From: CADEED01 sp035502995
GTDB taxonomy: Bacteria > Pseudomonadota > Gammaproteobacteria > Steroidobacterales > Steroidobacteraceae
Length of the DNA: 64,000 nt
Direction: 5' to 3'
Assembly: GCA_035502995.1 (NCBI GenBank)
Contig: DATJTW010000107.1
Coordinates: forward strand, 106,111-170,110
This document shows, piece by piece, positions 8,562-19,059 of this stretch. The position numbers were made by a program, and so were the translations under genes. The notes under the pieces are model-generated. The model was not told where the DNA came from. It was given only the letters and a program-made list of their open reading frames with translations, and did not search any database. Each line of letters starts with the position of its first letter. The first letter of the stretch is position 1.

Positions 8562-10664
8562 ATGTCCGATACGAGCTGCCTCAAATCCCTCTCGGTCGCC
8601 GCCGCCGTGCTGACGGTGCTCGCCGGTTGCCAGCGCGCCGAAGAAAAGCAGGCCGCCGCGCCGGCGCCGGCCGCGGCGGCCTGGACACTGGACGAGAGCA
8701 AACTGCAGCAGCCGATCCGCTTCGCGGCCACGGATCTCGATCCGTCGCAGAGCGCCTGCAAGGACCTGGCCGCGTACGTGAACGGCAAGTGGCTCGCCAC
8801 CAACGCGATCCCCGCCGACGAGTCCGGCTGGGGCGCGTTCCTCGTGCTGCGCAACCGCTCGCTGGGTGTGCGCCAGCAGCTCGCAGAGCGCATCGCCGCC
8901 GAACCCAACGCGACCGGCATCGACAAGATCATCGGCGACTTCTGGGCGACGGGCATGGACGACAAGAAGCTCAACGAGCTCGGCATCGCGCCGCTCAAGG
9001 AGCGTCTCGCCGCCATCGACGCGTTGACCGACGGGCCGTCCGTCGCCGAGCACCTGCGCACCATCGCCGCGATCGGCGAGAACCCGCTGTTCACATTCGG
9101 GCCGCAGGCGGACTTCAAGGATTCCACGCGGAACATCGCGTCGGCGTTCCAGGGCGGCCTCGGCCTGCCCGACTCGACTTACTACTCGCTGGCGGACAAG
9201 AAGCCGATCCGCGAAGCGTACGTGAAGCACATCGCGAAGCTGTTCGAGCTCGCGGGCACGTCGCCGGCGGACGCCGCGAAACAGGCCGCGACGGTGCTCG
9301 CGTTCGAGACGCGTCTGGCGAAGGCGTCGAAGTCCAACGAACAGTTGTCGCGCGACGTCGAGCTCTACTATCACCCGGTGAAGATGGCGGAAGCGGACAA
9401 GCTGTCGCCCAACTTCCCGTGGACGAAGTTCTTCGAATCGCAGAAGGTCGCGACGCCCGAGTGGTTCACGCTGGGCATTCCCGCGTTCCACCAGGAAGTG
9501 AGCAAGATGCTCGGCGACGTGCCCGTGGCGCAGTGGCAGAGCTACCTCAGGTTCAAGGTGCTGGACGACGCGGCGCCGTACCTGAGCGATCCGTTCGTGG
9601 CCGAGCAGTTCGATTTCTACGGCAAGACGTTGCAGGGTCAGAAGGAGCCGCGCGCGCGCTGGAAGCGCGTTCTCGGCGTCATCGAGGGTTCGGCCGGCGA
9701 GGCGATGGGCCAGCGGTACGTGGAAGTGGCGTTCCCCGCGTCGTCGAAGGCGCAGATGCAGGAGCTCGTGAACAACCTGCGCAACGCCCTCAAGGCGCGC
9801 ATCGAGAACCTGACGTGGATGAGCGACGCCACGAAGAAGAAGGCGATCGAGAAGTGGTCCGCGTTCAACACGAAGATCGGTTATCCCGACAAGTGGCGCG
9901 ACTGGTCCGGACTAGCTACCAGCCGCGACAGCCTGTACGGCAATGTGTCCGCCGCGTCGGCGTTCAACTACCGCTGGGCGCTGGACAAGATCGGCAAGCC
10001 CGTCGACAAGTCCGAGTGGGGCATGACGCCGCAGACCATCAACGCCTACTACGATCCGCAGCTCAACGAGATCGTGTTCCCGGCCGCGATCCTGCAGCCG
10101 CCGTTCTTCGATCCGCAGGCGGACGAGGCGCTGAACTACGGCGCGATCGGCGCGGTGATCGGCCACGAGCTGACGCACGGCTACGACGACCAGGGCTCGC
10201 GCTTCGGACCTTCGGGCAATTTCGAGCAGTGGTGGACGAAGGAAGACGCGGCGAAGTTCAACGCGCTGACCGGCAAGCTGGTGAAGCAGTACAACGGCTA
10301 CACCGCGGCGCCGGGGCTGACCGAGAAGGTGAACGGGAATCTAACGCTGGGCGAGAACATCGCGGATCTCGGCGGCATCAACATCGCGTACGACGCGTTC
10401 CAGAAAGCGGTCGCGGGCAAGCCGGATCCGAAGACGGACGGCATGACGCGCGATCAGCGGTTCTTCCTGGGCTTCGCGTCGGCGTGGCGGGAGAAGTACA
10501 CGCCGGAGCTTACGAAGCTGATCGTGGCGTCGGACCCGCATTCGCCGGATGGCGTGCGGGCGAATGGGACGCCGACGAACGTCGATGCGTTCGCGAAGGC
10601 GTTCGATTGCAAGGAAGGCGACCCGATGGTGAACAGTGGGGAGAAGAAGGTCGTGATCTGGTAG
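8562..10664 (+). CDS. M13 family zinc metallopeptidase (PepO/neprilysin-like lipoprotein)
   Basis: This 700-residue protein has a lipobox LAGC near residue 20, so it is probably anchored in the outer membrane facing the periplasm. The N-terminal M13 domain is followed by the catalytic domain with HELTH at 535-539 (zinc ligands His535 and His539, catalytic Glu536) and the third ligand Glu598 in GENIADLGG, about 60 residues downstream as usual for M13. The C-terminal motif TPTNVDAFAKAFDC is also typical. The family cleaves oligopeptides. I chose the ATG at 8562 (MSDTSCLKS) because it gives a compact lipoprotein signal; ATG 8538 in the same frame is an alternative. A terminator-like hairpin follows. 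Confidence 0.9.
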   Translation: MSDTSCLKSLSVAAAVLTVLAGCQRAEEKQAAAPAPAAAAWTLDESKLQQPIRFAATDLDPSQSACKDLAAYVNGKWLATNAIPADESGWGAFLVLRNRSLGVRQQLAERIAAEPNATGIDKIIGDFWATGMDDKKLNELGIAPLKERLAAIDALTDGPSVAEHLRTIAAIGENPLFTFGPQADFKDSTRNIASAFQGGLGLPDSTYYSLADKKPIREAYVKHIAKLFELAGTSPADAAKQAATVLAFETRLAKASKSNEQLSRDVELYYHPVKMAEADKLSPNFPWTKFFESQKVATPEWFTLGIPAFHQEVSKMLGDVPVAQWQSYLRFKVLDDAAPYLSDPFVAEQFDFYGKTLQGQKEPRARWKRVLGVIEGSAGEAMGQRYVEVAFPASSKAQMQELVNNLRNALKARIENLTWMSDATKKKAIEKWSAFNTKIGYPDKWRDWSGLATSRDSLYGNVSAASAFNYRWALDKIGKPVDKSEWGMTPQTINAYYDPQLNEIVFPAAILQPPFFDPQADEALNYGAIGAVIGHELTHGYDDQGSRFGPSGNFEQWWTKEDAAKFNALTGKLVKQYNGYTAAPGLTEKVNGNLTLGENIADLGGINIAYDAFQKAVAGKPDPKTDGMTRDQRFFLGFASAWREKYTPELTKLIVASDPHSPDGVRANGTPTNVDAFAKAFDCKEGDPMVNSGEKKVVIW

Positions 10665-10724
10665 TTGGATAGTGTAGATGCTGAAACGCCTCAGCGACCT
10701 GAGTCGCCAGAAGGTCAGATAGAC

Positions 10725-10758
10725 AGGCCCCCGTCGGGAAACCGGCAGGGGCCTTTCA
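10725..10758 (+). terminator. Probable Rho-independent terminator after the M13 peptidase gene
   Basis: A hairpin with arms AGGCCCC (10725-10731) and GGGGCCT (10748-10754), extended inward by GTCGG/CCGGC around a GAAA loop, is followed by TTTCAATTC. It sits 60 bp after the peptidase stop. Confidence 0.65.
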
Positions 10759-10897
10759 ATTCGTCATCGCGCGGTGACATTCCGCAATCCTCCGGCCATT
10801 TCCACGGCGAACGCGCGCCTTGGGGTTACGTCCATCTACCGTGAAATATCTGCGCCGTCGCGGCACAATCGGTTGCCTGTCCAGCCGATACTCAGCC

Positions 10898-10907
10898 AAG
10901 GAGGAGG
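10898..10907 (+). promoter_or_regulatory. Unusually strong Shine-Dalgarno sequence
   Basis: AAGGAGGAGG lies 5 bases before the ATG at 10913. It is one of the best matches to the anti-SD sequence in the window and fixes the start of the beta-helix gene; high translation is an inference. Confidence 0.7.
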
Positions 10908-10912
10908 AATTC

Positions 10913-11998
10913 ATGACTAAAGGACTAGCGATCAGCGCGGGCTTCTTCGTTGCAACCATGAGCAGCTTCGCCTCGGCTGCAACACTGCGCGTGCCGCAAA
11001 CCTACCCCTCGATTCAAAGTGCAGTCGATGCCGCACGACCCAACGACATGGTGCTCGTCGCGCCGGGCACGTATTTCGAGAACGTCCACGTCAGCAAGCC
11101 GCTCAAGCTCGTGTCCACGCAAGGCGCCGCGCGCACCATCGTCGACGCGAACCACTATCGCTCGGCGTTGACGATCCGCGGCAACAACGTACCGTCGGAG
11201 TTCGTCACGGTGAGGGGGTTCACCTTCACGCATGGCGAATTCACGATGCCGCCGACGCCCGAATTCCCGGATCCCACCGGGACGGGCATCGATGCGGCGG
11301 GAATGAACGTCGTCATCGACCACAACATCATCGAGGACAACCTGAGTTGCGAAGCCGGCATGCTGGTGACCGCCAAGAAGAGTTTCGTCACGGACAACGT
11401 AGTCCGCAACAATTCGGGGAACTGGATGTGTGCATTCCGCGGTGCCGGAATGTCCGTCGGCGGAAGCTTCGACTTCGATGAAGAAGCCGTCATCGAGCGC
11501 AACGACGTCTACGGAAACGCAGGAGTCGGCATCAATTCGGGCGCTCTGCATAAGCTCACGATGCGATTCAATCATTCGCATCACAACGGCGGCACCGGCG
11601 CCTTCGGCCCTGGCATCGCGATCGACACCGTCTCGGGAGAGATCTCGAACAATGTGATCGATCACAATACCTCGTCGAGAGGCTCCGCGATGAGCTTGAT
11701 CATGGCGACCGACGATCCGATCCCCAATGGTTTGTCGATGCTCGTGACCAACAACCTGATGCTGAACAACGTTTCGACGCTCCTGAACGATGGTGAACCC
11801 AACGACGGCAGCGTCGTCATCATCGACAGCTATACGTCGCGGGGCATCAAGTTCATCGGAAACACGGTGATCACGCCGACTCCGGCGCCGCTGATCTATT
11901 GCATCCGCGAGCGTGAAAACGCGTATCCGGTATTGATCGGCAATATCCTGTCGAACAACGCTGGCGCGGTGTTCAGCGAGGATTGTCATCGGCCCTGA
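10913..11998 (+). CDS. Secreted right-handed parallel beta-helix protein
   Basis: This 361-residue protein has a signal peptide (MTKGLAISAG to SFASA) and a body with the repeat pattern of right-handed beta helices, as in pectate lyase-like or NosD-type folds. It opens with LRVPQTYPSIQSAVDAA and VAPGTYFENVHV, which are characteristic of this group, and continues with short Asn-rich turns such as IDHNIIEDN, VTDNVVRNN, IERNDVYGN and ISNNVIDHN. Such proteins often act on polysaccharides, but no catalytic residues can be assigned, so a binding or structural role is possible. The gene stands alone between a terminator and the end of the quinoprotein gene. Its GC content looks slightly lower than that of its neighbours. 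Confidence 0.75.
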   Translation: MTKGLAISAGFFVATMSSFASAATLRVPQTYPSIQSAVDAARPNDMVLVAPGTYFENVHVSKPLKLVSTQGAARTIVDANHYRSALTIRGNNVPSEFVTVRGFTFTHGEFTMPPTPEFPDPTGTGIDAAGMNVVIDHNIIEDNLSCEAGMLVTAKKSFVTDNVVRNNSGNWMCAFRGAGMSVGGSFDFDEEAVIERNDVYGNAGVGINSGALHKLTMRFNHSHHNGGTGAFGPGIAIDTVSGEISNNVIDHNTSSRGSAMSLIMATDDPIPNGLSMLVTNNLMLNNVSTLLNDGEPNDGSVVIIDSYTSRGIKFIGNTVITPTPAPLIYCIRERENAYPVLIGNILSNNAGAVFSEDCHRP

Positions 11999-12151
11999 AG
12001 TGCAACCGCTGCGGCGACTGCAAGCCAAGCGTCTCCTCGAAGCAAGTAGTTCCCGCCGCCTTCCGACGGTGCTTCTATTTACTGATCGGCCTGGCAGACC
12101 GAGCGCCTGCGGGGCGCGCTACCGAATCCAGCAATAGGTAGATTGCGCCCC

Positions 12152-14545
12152 TCAGTTGCAACTCGTCAGCGAATTCACCCACGCACTGACCAACGCCACG
12201 CCCTCTTCGTCCACCTTCGCCGACCCGATCACCGGCATGCCGTAGGCATCACGCCGGTTCATGCGCGACACCAGCACGGATTTCGCCGCGCTGCCCGGTG
12301 TGATGAGCCGCGCATTCGCGATGCCGAGATCACCCAGACCCGGCACGACGTTGCAGGTGCTGGTCCCCGCGAGAGTCGCGGTGTACCGCAGGTCCATGTT
12401 GGCCGTCGACCCGCCATCCGGACGATGGCACTGCGAACAGTTCGAATGCAGATACGCCCGCGCACGCTCTGCCAGCGTGCCGGCCGTTCCCTTCGGATCG
12501 GGATACGCGACCACGTCCGTCGGATTTTCGACGGGCGGCGTCAGCACGTTGATCGCGTCGAGTGTCACCAGCTGGTGAGCATCGCGGCCCGTCTGCGGAT
12601 ACTTGAAGCTGGTCGCCAATTGTTTGGTCTCGAGGCCGAGCGAGAAGCCCGCCGCCTCGGTATGGCACTGCAGACACTGGCCCTCGCTCGGATAGGTCCA
12701 CGACTGGTCGCCGATCGTCACCTTCTTGCCGCCGCGCACCAGCGTCGCGTCGGTCTGCGCCGCGTTCCATTCGTAGCTGTAGCCCGCCCAGACGCCGTCG
12801 GGATGCCGCATGAAGAGGCGAGTCTCGATCAGTCGATTGTCGAGACGGAAGTTCTTCATCAGTACGGTGCCGTTGGGAAAGTCCCAGTCGCCGGTCGCGC
12901 CGACGGTGATGTTCTTTCCGTTGGGCAAGCCGATCCAGCGTTCTTTGACCGCGCCGTCGGACCACAGGGGCGCGTTCGGCTGGAAGGGGATCAAACCACT
13001 CGACGGCTGCGTCGCGTTCGCCGCGTTGACGCAGCCGGTGGCCGATAGTTTGGTCGCGACGCCGCCGCCGCCGGCGCTGGGGCCGGTGATGCGCTGCAGA
13101 TCGTTGTAGATGTTGGTGAAGTAGATCTCGCCGTCGTTGCCCTCGGTGAACGACGAGGGTTTCAGGCCGGACTGGAACTCGGCCGTCATGTTCAGCGTCG
13201 GCTTGGTGTCGTTCGGGATGTTCCAGATGAACCCGCCGAAGGAACCGAACACGTAGCGGCCGACCAGGCTCGGGATCGCGGTGCCGCGATAGACGACGCC
13301 GCCGATGACCACGTGGCCGACTTCATGGGTGAACTGGGCGATGGGCGGATTCAGATCGGTCTTGCCGACGCAGCCGCCGCCGGTGGGCCAGCGCTTGTCT
13401 CCGGAGATGTCGATCGTGCCTTCACGGCAGCGCCAGCCGTAGTTGCCACCCTTCTTGACGAGGTTCACTTCCTCAATGTCGCTCTCGCCGACGTCGCCTA
13501 ACCAGATGTCACCGGTGCCGCGATCGAAGTTCCACTGCCAGGGATTGCGGAATCCCCAGGCGAAGATCTCGGGACAGCTCTGGGGGCCGGTGCCGCCGTT
13601 CAGGTTGCAGAGCGTGTTGCCGACGAACGGATTGTCCGCGGGGATGCTGTACAACGCCGAGCCGGTGGTGCTGCGGATGTCGATGCGCAGCATCTTTCCG
13701 AGCAGCGTGGTCATCAGCTGGCCCTTGTCGACCTTCCAGGAATTTCCGTCGCCCGTGCTCATGTAGAGCAGATGGTCCGCGCCGAAGTTGAGGCGGCCGG
13801 CGTGGTGATGTTCGGTGTCCTTGTAGAGATCGAGGACGATGCGCTCGGAATCCGGATCGAGCGTGAGCCCACCGTCGTTCGACGTGAACTCGGAGAGATG
13901 GGTGTTCGGTCCGGCGAGGTTGCGCGTCTTGGACGTGTAGGTGACGTACGCGCGCGGCGTGGCGGGCCAGTCGGGGTGGAACGCGATGCTGAACAAGCCG
14001 CATTCGGCGCAGGCGGAATCCACGCGCGCGGTGATGTCCAGGAACATCGAGGTCGTGGTCACCGCCTGGTCGTTGGCGAACGTGCGGATGGTGCCGAACC
14101 GCTCTACCGTGAACCAGCGGCTCGAGTCGCTGGGTATCTGGGTCATCTGCGTGAGCTGACCGTTGAATTTGAGCTTCGGAAACACGCGCTCGGTGCCGAG
14201 AGTCGTGCTGCCCGTGGCGCGCGCGGGCGCGACGCAGCTGGTGTTGCTGGGACGGGTATCCAGTCCACTCACGGTCGCTTCAGCAGGCGGCGGGGGCGGC
14301 GGGGGCGGTGTCGGCGAGGGCGACGGAGAAGGAGATGGGGACGGCGACGGGGAAGGAGACGGCGACGGTGAGGGAGCGGGTGACGACGGCGGGGGAACCG
14401 GGATATCCCCGCTTCCCGATCCAGGCGGGGTTGCCGAACTCGGACCTCCCGACCCACCGGAGCAGCCGGCAAGCAACACCATCATCGCGACGGCGAATCC
14501 GCGGCGCATTCCCGACTGCTGCGAGCGTTCGACTGGAGTCATCAT
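12152..14545 (-). CDS. PQQ-dependent aldose-type sugar dehydrogenase lipoprotein with fused di-heme-site domain
   Basis: This 797-residue lipoprotein has Cys28 in LAGC. After a long Ser-Pro/Pro linker comes a six-bladed propeller of the soluble glucose/aldose dehydrogenase type, with ADHLLYMSTGDG, EIFAWGFRNPW, GNYGWRCREG and GGVVYRG, all typical of PQQ sugar dehydrogenases. The C-terminal 250 residues carry two CxxCH motifs: CLQCH at 624-628 and CSQCH at 703-707. This domain resembles the heme region attached to several proteobacterial aldose dehydrogenases. The enzyme would oxidise a sugar in the periplasm or at the outer membrane and pass electrons to the heme domain. Two tandem ATG codons (14545, 14542) are possible starts. 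No PQQ synthesis genes are in the window. Confidence 0.85.
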   Translation of the reverse strand: MMTPVERSQQSGMRRGFAVAMMVLLAGCSGGSGGPSSATPPGSGSGDIPVPPPSSPAPSPSPSPSPSPSPSPSPSPSPTPPPPPPPPAEATVSGLDTRPSNTSCVAPARATGSTTLGTERVFPKLKFNGQLTQMTQIPSDSSRWFTVERFGTIRTFANDQAVTTTSMFLDITARVDSACAECGLFSIAFHPDWPATPRAYVTYTSKTRNLAGPNTHLSEFTSNDGGLTLDPDSERIVLDLYKDTEHHHAGRLNFGADHLLYMSTGDGNSWKVDKGQLMTTLLGKMLRIDIRSTTGSALYSIPADNPFVGNTLCNLNGGTGPQSCPEIFAWGFRNPWQWNFDRGTGDIWLGDVGESDIEEVNLVKKGGNYGWRCREGTIDISGDKRWPTGGGCVGKTDLNPPIAQFTHEVGHVVIGGVVYRGTAIPSLVGRYVFGSFGGFIWNIPNDTKPTLNMTAEFQSGLKPSSFTEGNDGEIYFTNIYNDLQRITGPSAGGGGVATKLSATGCVNAANATQPSSGLIPFQPNAPLWSDGAVKERWIGLPNGKNITVGATGDWDFPNGTVLMKNFRLDNRLIETRLFMRHPDGVWAGYSYEWNAAQTDATLVRGGKKVTIGDQSWTYPSEGQCLQCHTEAAGFSLGLETKQLATSFKYPQTGRDAHQLVTLDAINVLTPPVENPTDVVAYPDPKGTAGTLAERARAYLHSNCSQCHRPDGGSTANMDLRYTATLAGTSTCNVVPGLGDLGIANARLITPGSAAKSVLVSRMNRRDAYGMPVIGSAKVDEEGVALVSAWVNSLTSCN
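14311..14390 (-). repeat. Coding Ser-Pro dipeptide repeat in the quinoprotein linker
   Basis: A run of six-base units encodes about a dozen Pro-Ser pairs followed by a polyproline tract, forming a rigid extended spacer between the lipidated Cys28 and the propeller. On the plus strand it reads as GGCGA/GGAGA-type repeats. The repeat is prone to length change by slippage. Confidence 0.8.
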
Positions 14546-14890
14546 TTTGTAGGCCCATCCCTTCCTGATTGCCCCCAGAGTAGCTAGAGCACGTTCCACT
14601 GAACGCCCCTGATGTCCTTCTTGCCTTATCGCCCGATGTCTACATCCGGGGTCGGCTGGCGCGGGCTGCGTCAGGATTGCGCTGACACGACTGATGGATA
14701 AACAGGACGCGGCACGCACCGAGCGGCGCGGTAGTCGGCCGTGTCGGACACAGACGCACCAAACTGTCGCTGGCGATGCACCCTTAGCGCGTTGACGCGA
14801 CTGTCTCGATGCGGCGTCCGATAGGCAGACAGCGGGTGGCGGACTCCTACAATATGGCGCCTTTCGGATCGCCGGACGAACGGCTCCGGC
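14546..14890 (+). other. Intergenic stretch without a recognisable gene
   Basis: This region between the quinoprotein gene and the exonuclease remnant holds the ribosome binding site of the quinoprotein gene (AGGAAGGG on the minus strand). Otherwise I see only short frames without similarity or codon bias. I find no RNA gene or convincing promoter. Confidence 0.5.
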
Positions 14891-15169
14891 GTGACCACCC
14901 TTCGCTCGATCATTTCCGACCGGAAAGATCGCGCGATCACCGACTTCGTGGTCGCGATACCACGCGGCCTGAATTGCGCGGCCGGTGACCTCCACTTCGA
15001 TCCCTGGCAGCCGGCGCAACGCATCTGCCTCACGCATTCGCATCGCGACCATTTGCGCCCGGGAGGACGCGGCGCGTATTTGCCGAACTCACCGCGTTTG
15101 CCAAGGAACCGGCCTATCTACACAGTGCGGCCGCATCGACCGCCGACGTCCACCACGCAGCCAGAATGA
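14891..15169 (+). pseudogene. Remnant of an MBL-fold (ligase-associated DNA exonuclease-like) gene, N-terminal part only
   Basis: The frame opens with GTG at 14891 and from about 14963 reads GLNCAAGDLHFDPWQPAQ followed by LTHSHRDHLRPG. This matches the start of the metallo-beta-lactamase-fold exonucleases associated with ATP-dependent DNA ligases, where GLYCxxGDFxIDPWxPVxRAVITHAHxDHARxG is typical, and it contains an HxHxDH zinc motif. After about 15085 the frame loses similarity and stops at 15169, whereas family members exceed 300 residues. Neither the rest of the enzyme nor a ligase gene follows. I read this as a decayed or truncated gene. The identification rests on motif memory, not a search. 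Confidence 0.55.
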
Positions 15170-15325
15170 AGACGCTGCCGACGCTGACCGCGACGGTCGC
15201 GAAATCCCGTGGCCAGCCGAACAGGTCCTGGAAGTAGGAGTCGGCTGAGATTTCCCGTCACGAGTTCCGTCTGACGAGCGCGGACTGCCCGAGCACACTC
15301 CTAACAACCAGGTGCGGACACGGAC

Positions 15326-15922
15326 ATGAAGAAGCAGTCGAAACCCAGGGCGACCGAGTTGAAATCGGCAGCGTTCGCCAAGGCGAAGCGCGTAGCGCCG
15401 CGGCAGGCAATCCATATCGGCAGCACGCCGGCCACGAAATTCCGCGGCGATGCCGCGATCTTCGGAAGACTGGTCGAAGACCATGACCGGCACCGGGCAT
15501 TGTTCTCGATGATCGCCGCCAGCGACGCCGGGTCCCCCGATCGGGCGAAGCTGTTCCGAGAGCTCGTGCACGAGATCAAGGGTCACGCCGCAGCCGAAGA
15601 ACAGGCGCTGTGGTCCACGGTGCTGCGTCATCCCGAGAGCACCGACGCCGGCCGCCATGCCGTCGCCGAACACAAGAAGATCGACGACCTGTTCGCCGAC
15701 CTGGCCGCGCGGAACATGAAACGCCGCGGCTGGCTCCAGCGCTTCGGCGCAGCGAAGGAGCTCTACCTGCACCACATCCGCGAGGAGGAGCAGGAGCAGT
15801 TCGTGGAATCACAGAAGGTACTGACCGTGGCGGACCAGCGTTACATGCGCCGAGTATTCGAACGGCGCAAGCGCGAGGAGAAAGCAAACGCCAGGGTCAC
15901 GCCGAAGATCCGGCTCAAGTAG
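15326..15922 (+). CDS. Hemerythrin HHE cation-binding domain protein
   Basis: This 198-residue cytoplasmic protein has a lysine-rich start (MKKQSKPRATE) and no signal peptide. Its central four-helix region carries the His/Glu pattern of HHE domains: EDHDRHRALF, HEIKGHAAAEEQALW, AEHKKIDDLF and LHHIREEEQEQF. These residues form a di-iron site that binds oxygen or senses redox or nitrosative stress in related proteins. The C-terminal tail is strongly basic (RRVFERRKREEK). The gene is isolated between the exonuclease remnant and a convergent TIR gene. Confidence 0.8.
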   Translation: MKKQSKPRATELKSAAFAKAKRVAPRQAIHIGSTPATKFRGDAAIFGRLVEDHDRHRALFSMIAASDAGSPDRAKLFRELVHEIKGHAAAEEQALWSTVLRHPESTDAGRHAVAEHKKIDDLFADLAARNMKRRGWLQRFGAAKELYLHHIREEEQEQFVESQKVLTVADQRYMRRVFERRKREEKANARVTPKIRLK

Positions 15923-15952
15923 CGGAACGCCGCCGCCGACTAGCCCGGCCCG

Positions 15953-16822
15953 TCAGTAGCGGACGACCCGGAAGCATTTCGTCGCGGGCTCGTAGTAGAC
16001 GCGAACCGTGATCGTCTCCGGGCGCGCCAAGGCGTCGACGAGTTGGGATCGACCCTCGGTGGCGTCGCAGATTTCCCGCGGTTCCTGCTCGTTGATCGTC
16101 CGGTCCGTCCATGAGCACTGCCCGGGAATCATCGACTCCGAAGCGGGTTGATCGGACGGCACGAAGCCGATCCTCACGCCACCCGTGCTCTCGTTGCGCA
16201 CCTCGAACGGACCGCCGCCTCGACACTTCATGGCGTAGGTGACCGCGTTCGTCGCGTTGGCGGCACCTGCACTCGACGGTTCGACCGCGGATGAATCAGC
16301 GTCGCCCCGCTTCGACGTCATCCAGAAGGTCCCGCCGGCGATGGCGACGACCGCGACAACCATGGCCAGCGATGTCCTCGACGGACCGCGCTGGCGCGCG
16401 GTCGGCGGCGTCTCGATTCGAACGTCGGATTTCCCGCCCAACCGCTCTGCGATTCCTTCCAGCAGTGGCTGCAATGCCGGGCTCGCCGCGTCTCCATTCC
16501 AGCCGACGAGATCGATCGCCTGGCGGCGCCGGAACTCGATCGGCTGCCGGACTTCGTCGATGAGTATCGGGATCAGCGCCTCGCGTTCCAGCGCGGCAGC
16601 GGCCTCGTTCTTGACCCATTCGGAATTGATCGACGTCTTCGACCACAGGACGAGCGCACACCGGGCGGAATCGAGCTGCTGCTCGATGATCGTGTCGAAT
16701 GACGTGCCCGCGGCGATCTTTCGATCCCACCACACGGACCATCCCTGCTCACCCAGGGCATTGGCCAGCTTCTCGGCCCGCGCACGGTCCTCGCGTGAGT
16801 AACTCATGAAGACGTCGGCCAT
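15953..16822 (-). CDS. TIR domain protein with a transmembrane segment and C-terminal extracytoplasmic domain
   Basis: This 289-residue protein has an N-terminal TIR domain (MADVFMSYSRED, residues 1-12). It includes the segment SKTSINSEWVKNE with Ser61, Trp69 and Glu73, in the position of the catalytic glutamate of NAD-cleaving TIR domains. A hydrophobic helix follows at 151-168, then a region of about 120 residues with several cysteines that should lie outside the cytoplasm. The C-terminal domain is not recognised. Related bacterial TIR proteins act in NAD depletion or in regulation; no defence-system partner is adjacent, so the role is open. The start at 16822 places the TIR strand at the N-terminus. 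Confidence 0.75.
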   Translation of the reverse strand: MADVFMSYSREDRARAEKLANALGEQGWSVWWDRKIAAGTSFDTIIEQQLDSARCALVLWSKTSINSEWVKNEAAAALEREALIPILIDEVRQPIEFRRRQAIDLVGWNGDAASPALQPLLEGIAERLGGKSDVRIETPPTARQRGPSRTSLAMVVAVVAIAGGTFWMTSKRGDADSSAVEPSSAGAANATNAVTYAMKCRGGGPFEVRNESTGGVRIGFVPSDQPASESMIPGQCSWTDRTINEQEPREICDATEGRSQLVDALARPETITVRVYYEPATKCFRVVRY

Positions 16823-16980
16823 CGTCGTTCTCCAGCCGGGCGCGGGCAACCCGAACCCGCGCGTCATCTTCGCGCGGTTGTTAGCGCATTGCCACCTGCC
16901 GGCGACCCGCGATGCCCATCTACCCGGCTTTCGACTTCGATGGCGCCGCGCCGCAGCAAGGGGCGCGGCCGGCCCAAACG

Positions 16981-17012
16981 AAAAACCCCCGCCAGTTTCC
17001 CGACGGGGGTTT
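16981..17012 (-). terminator. groL terminator: Rho-independent terminator of groESL
   Basis: The inverted repeat AAACCCCCG (16983-16991) / CGGGGGTTT (17004-17012), read on the minus strand, is followed by a run of T. It is located 50 bp after the groEL stop and could also stop transcription from the other side. Confidence 0.8.
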
Positions 17013-17062
17013 CTCTATCTACCTTCGACTGAGCGTCGAACCGTAACGAGCGTCTCCGCTCC

Positions 17063-18706
<1,644 letters not shown>

Positions 18707-18708
18707 GA

Positions 18709-19002
18709 TTATTTGCCCTCAATGACGGCCATGACGTCTTCTTCACGCATGACCACGAGTTCATCCCCGTCCACCTTCACTTCGGTGCCGGAGTACTTGC
18801 CGAACAGGATCTTGTCGCCGATCTTCACGTCGAGCGCACGGACGCTGCCGTCTTCCAAAATCTTGCCCTTGCCGACCGCAACGACCTTGCCCTGCACGGG
18901 CTTCTCGGCGGCCGAGTCCGGAATCACGATGCCGCCGGCGGATTTCGTCTCGCTCTCGAGACGCTTCACGATCACGCGGTCATGAAGGGGACGAATCTTC
19001 AT
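18709..19002 (-). CDS. groS: Co-chaperonin GroES (10 kDa)
   Basis: This 97-residue protein starts MKIRPLHDRVIVKRLE and carries the mobile-loop region with GGIVIPD. It also has the C-terminal EVKVDGDELVVMREEDVMAV. It forms the seven-subunit lid on GroEL. It is the first gene of the groESL operon; the 5' leader of about 77 bases contains the CIRCE operator. The ATG at 19002 is preceded by AAGGAG on the minus strand. Confidence 0.98.
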   Translation of the reverse strand: MKIRPLHDRVIVKRLESETKSAGGIVIPDSAAEKPVQGKVVAVGKGKILEDGSVRALDVKIGDKILFGKYSGTEVKVDGDELVVMREEDVMAVIEGK

Positions 19003-19059
19003 GGGTTCGCTCCTTAGATGAGTAGAGGTAAAGGGGTTGAAAGAACGGGGGGAGCCCTA

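Noticed and set aside
14305..14395. Short regular repeats that could suggest a CRISPR-like array
   Set aside because: The unit is six bases and encodes Pro-Ser in frame within a real protein; there are no spacers.
15080..15230. A second open frame overlapping the exonuclease remnant, reading EPAYLHSAAAST
   Set aside because: No family was recognised, and it has neither a start with a ribosome binding site nor clear coding bias; it may be the tail of another decayed gene.
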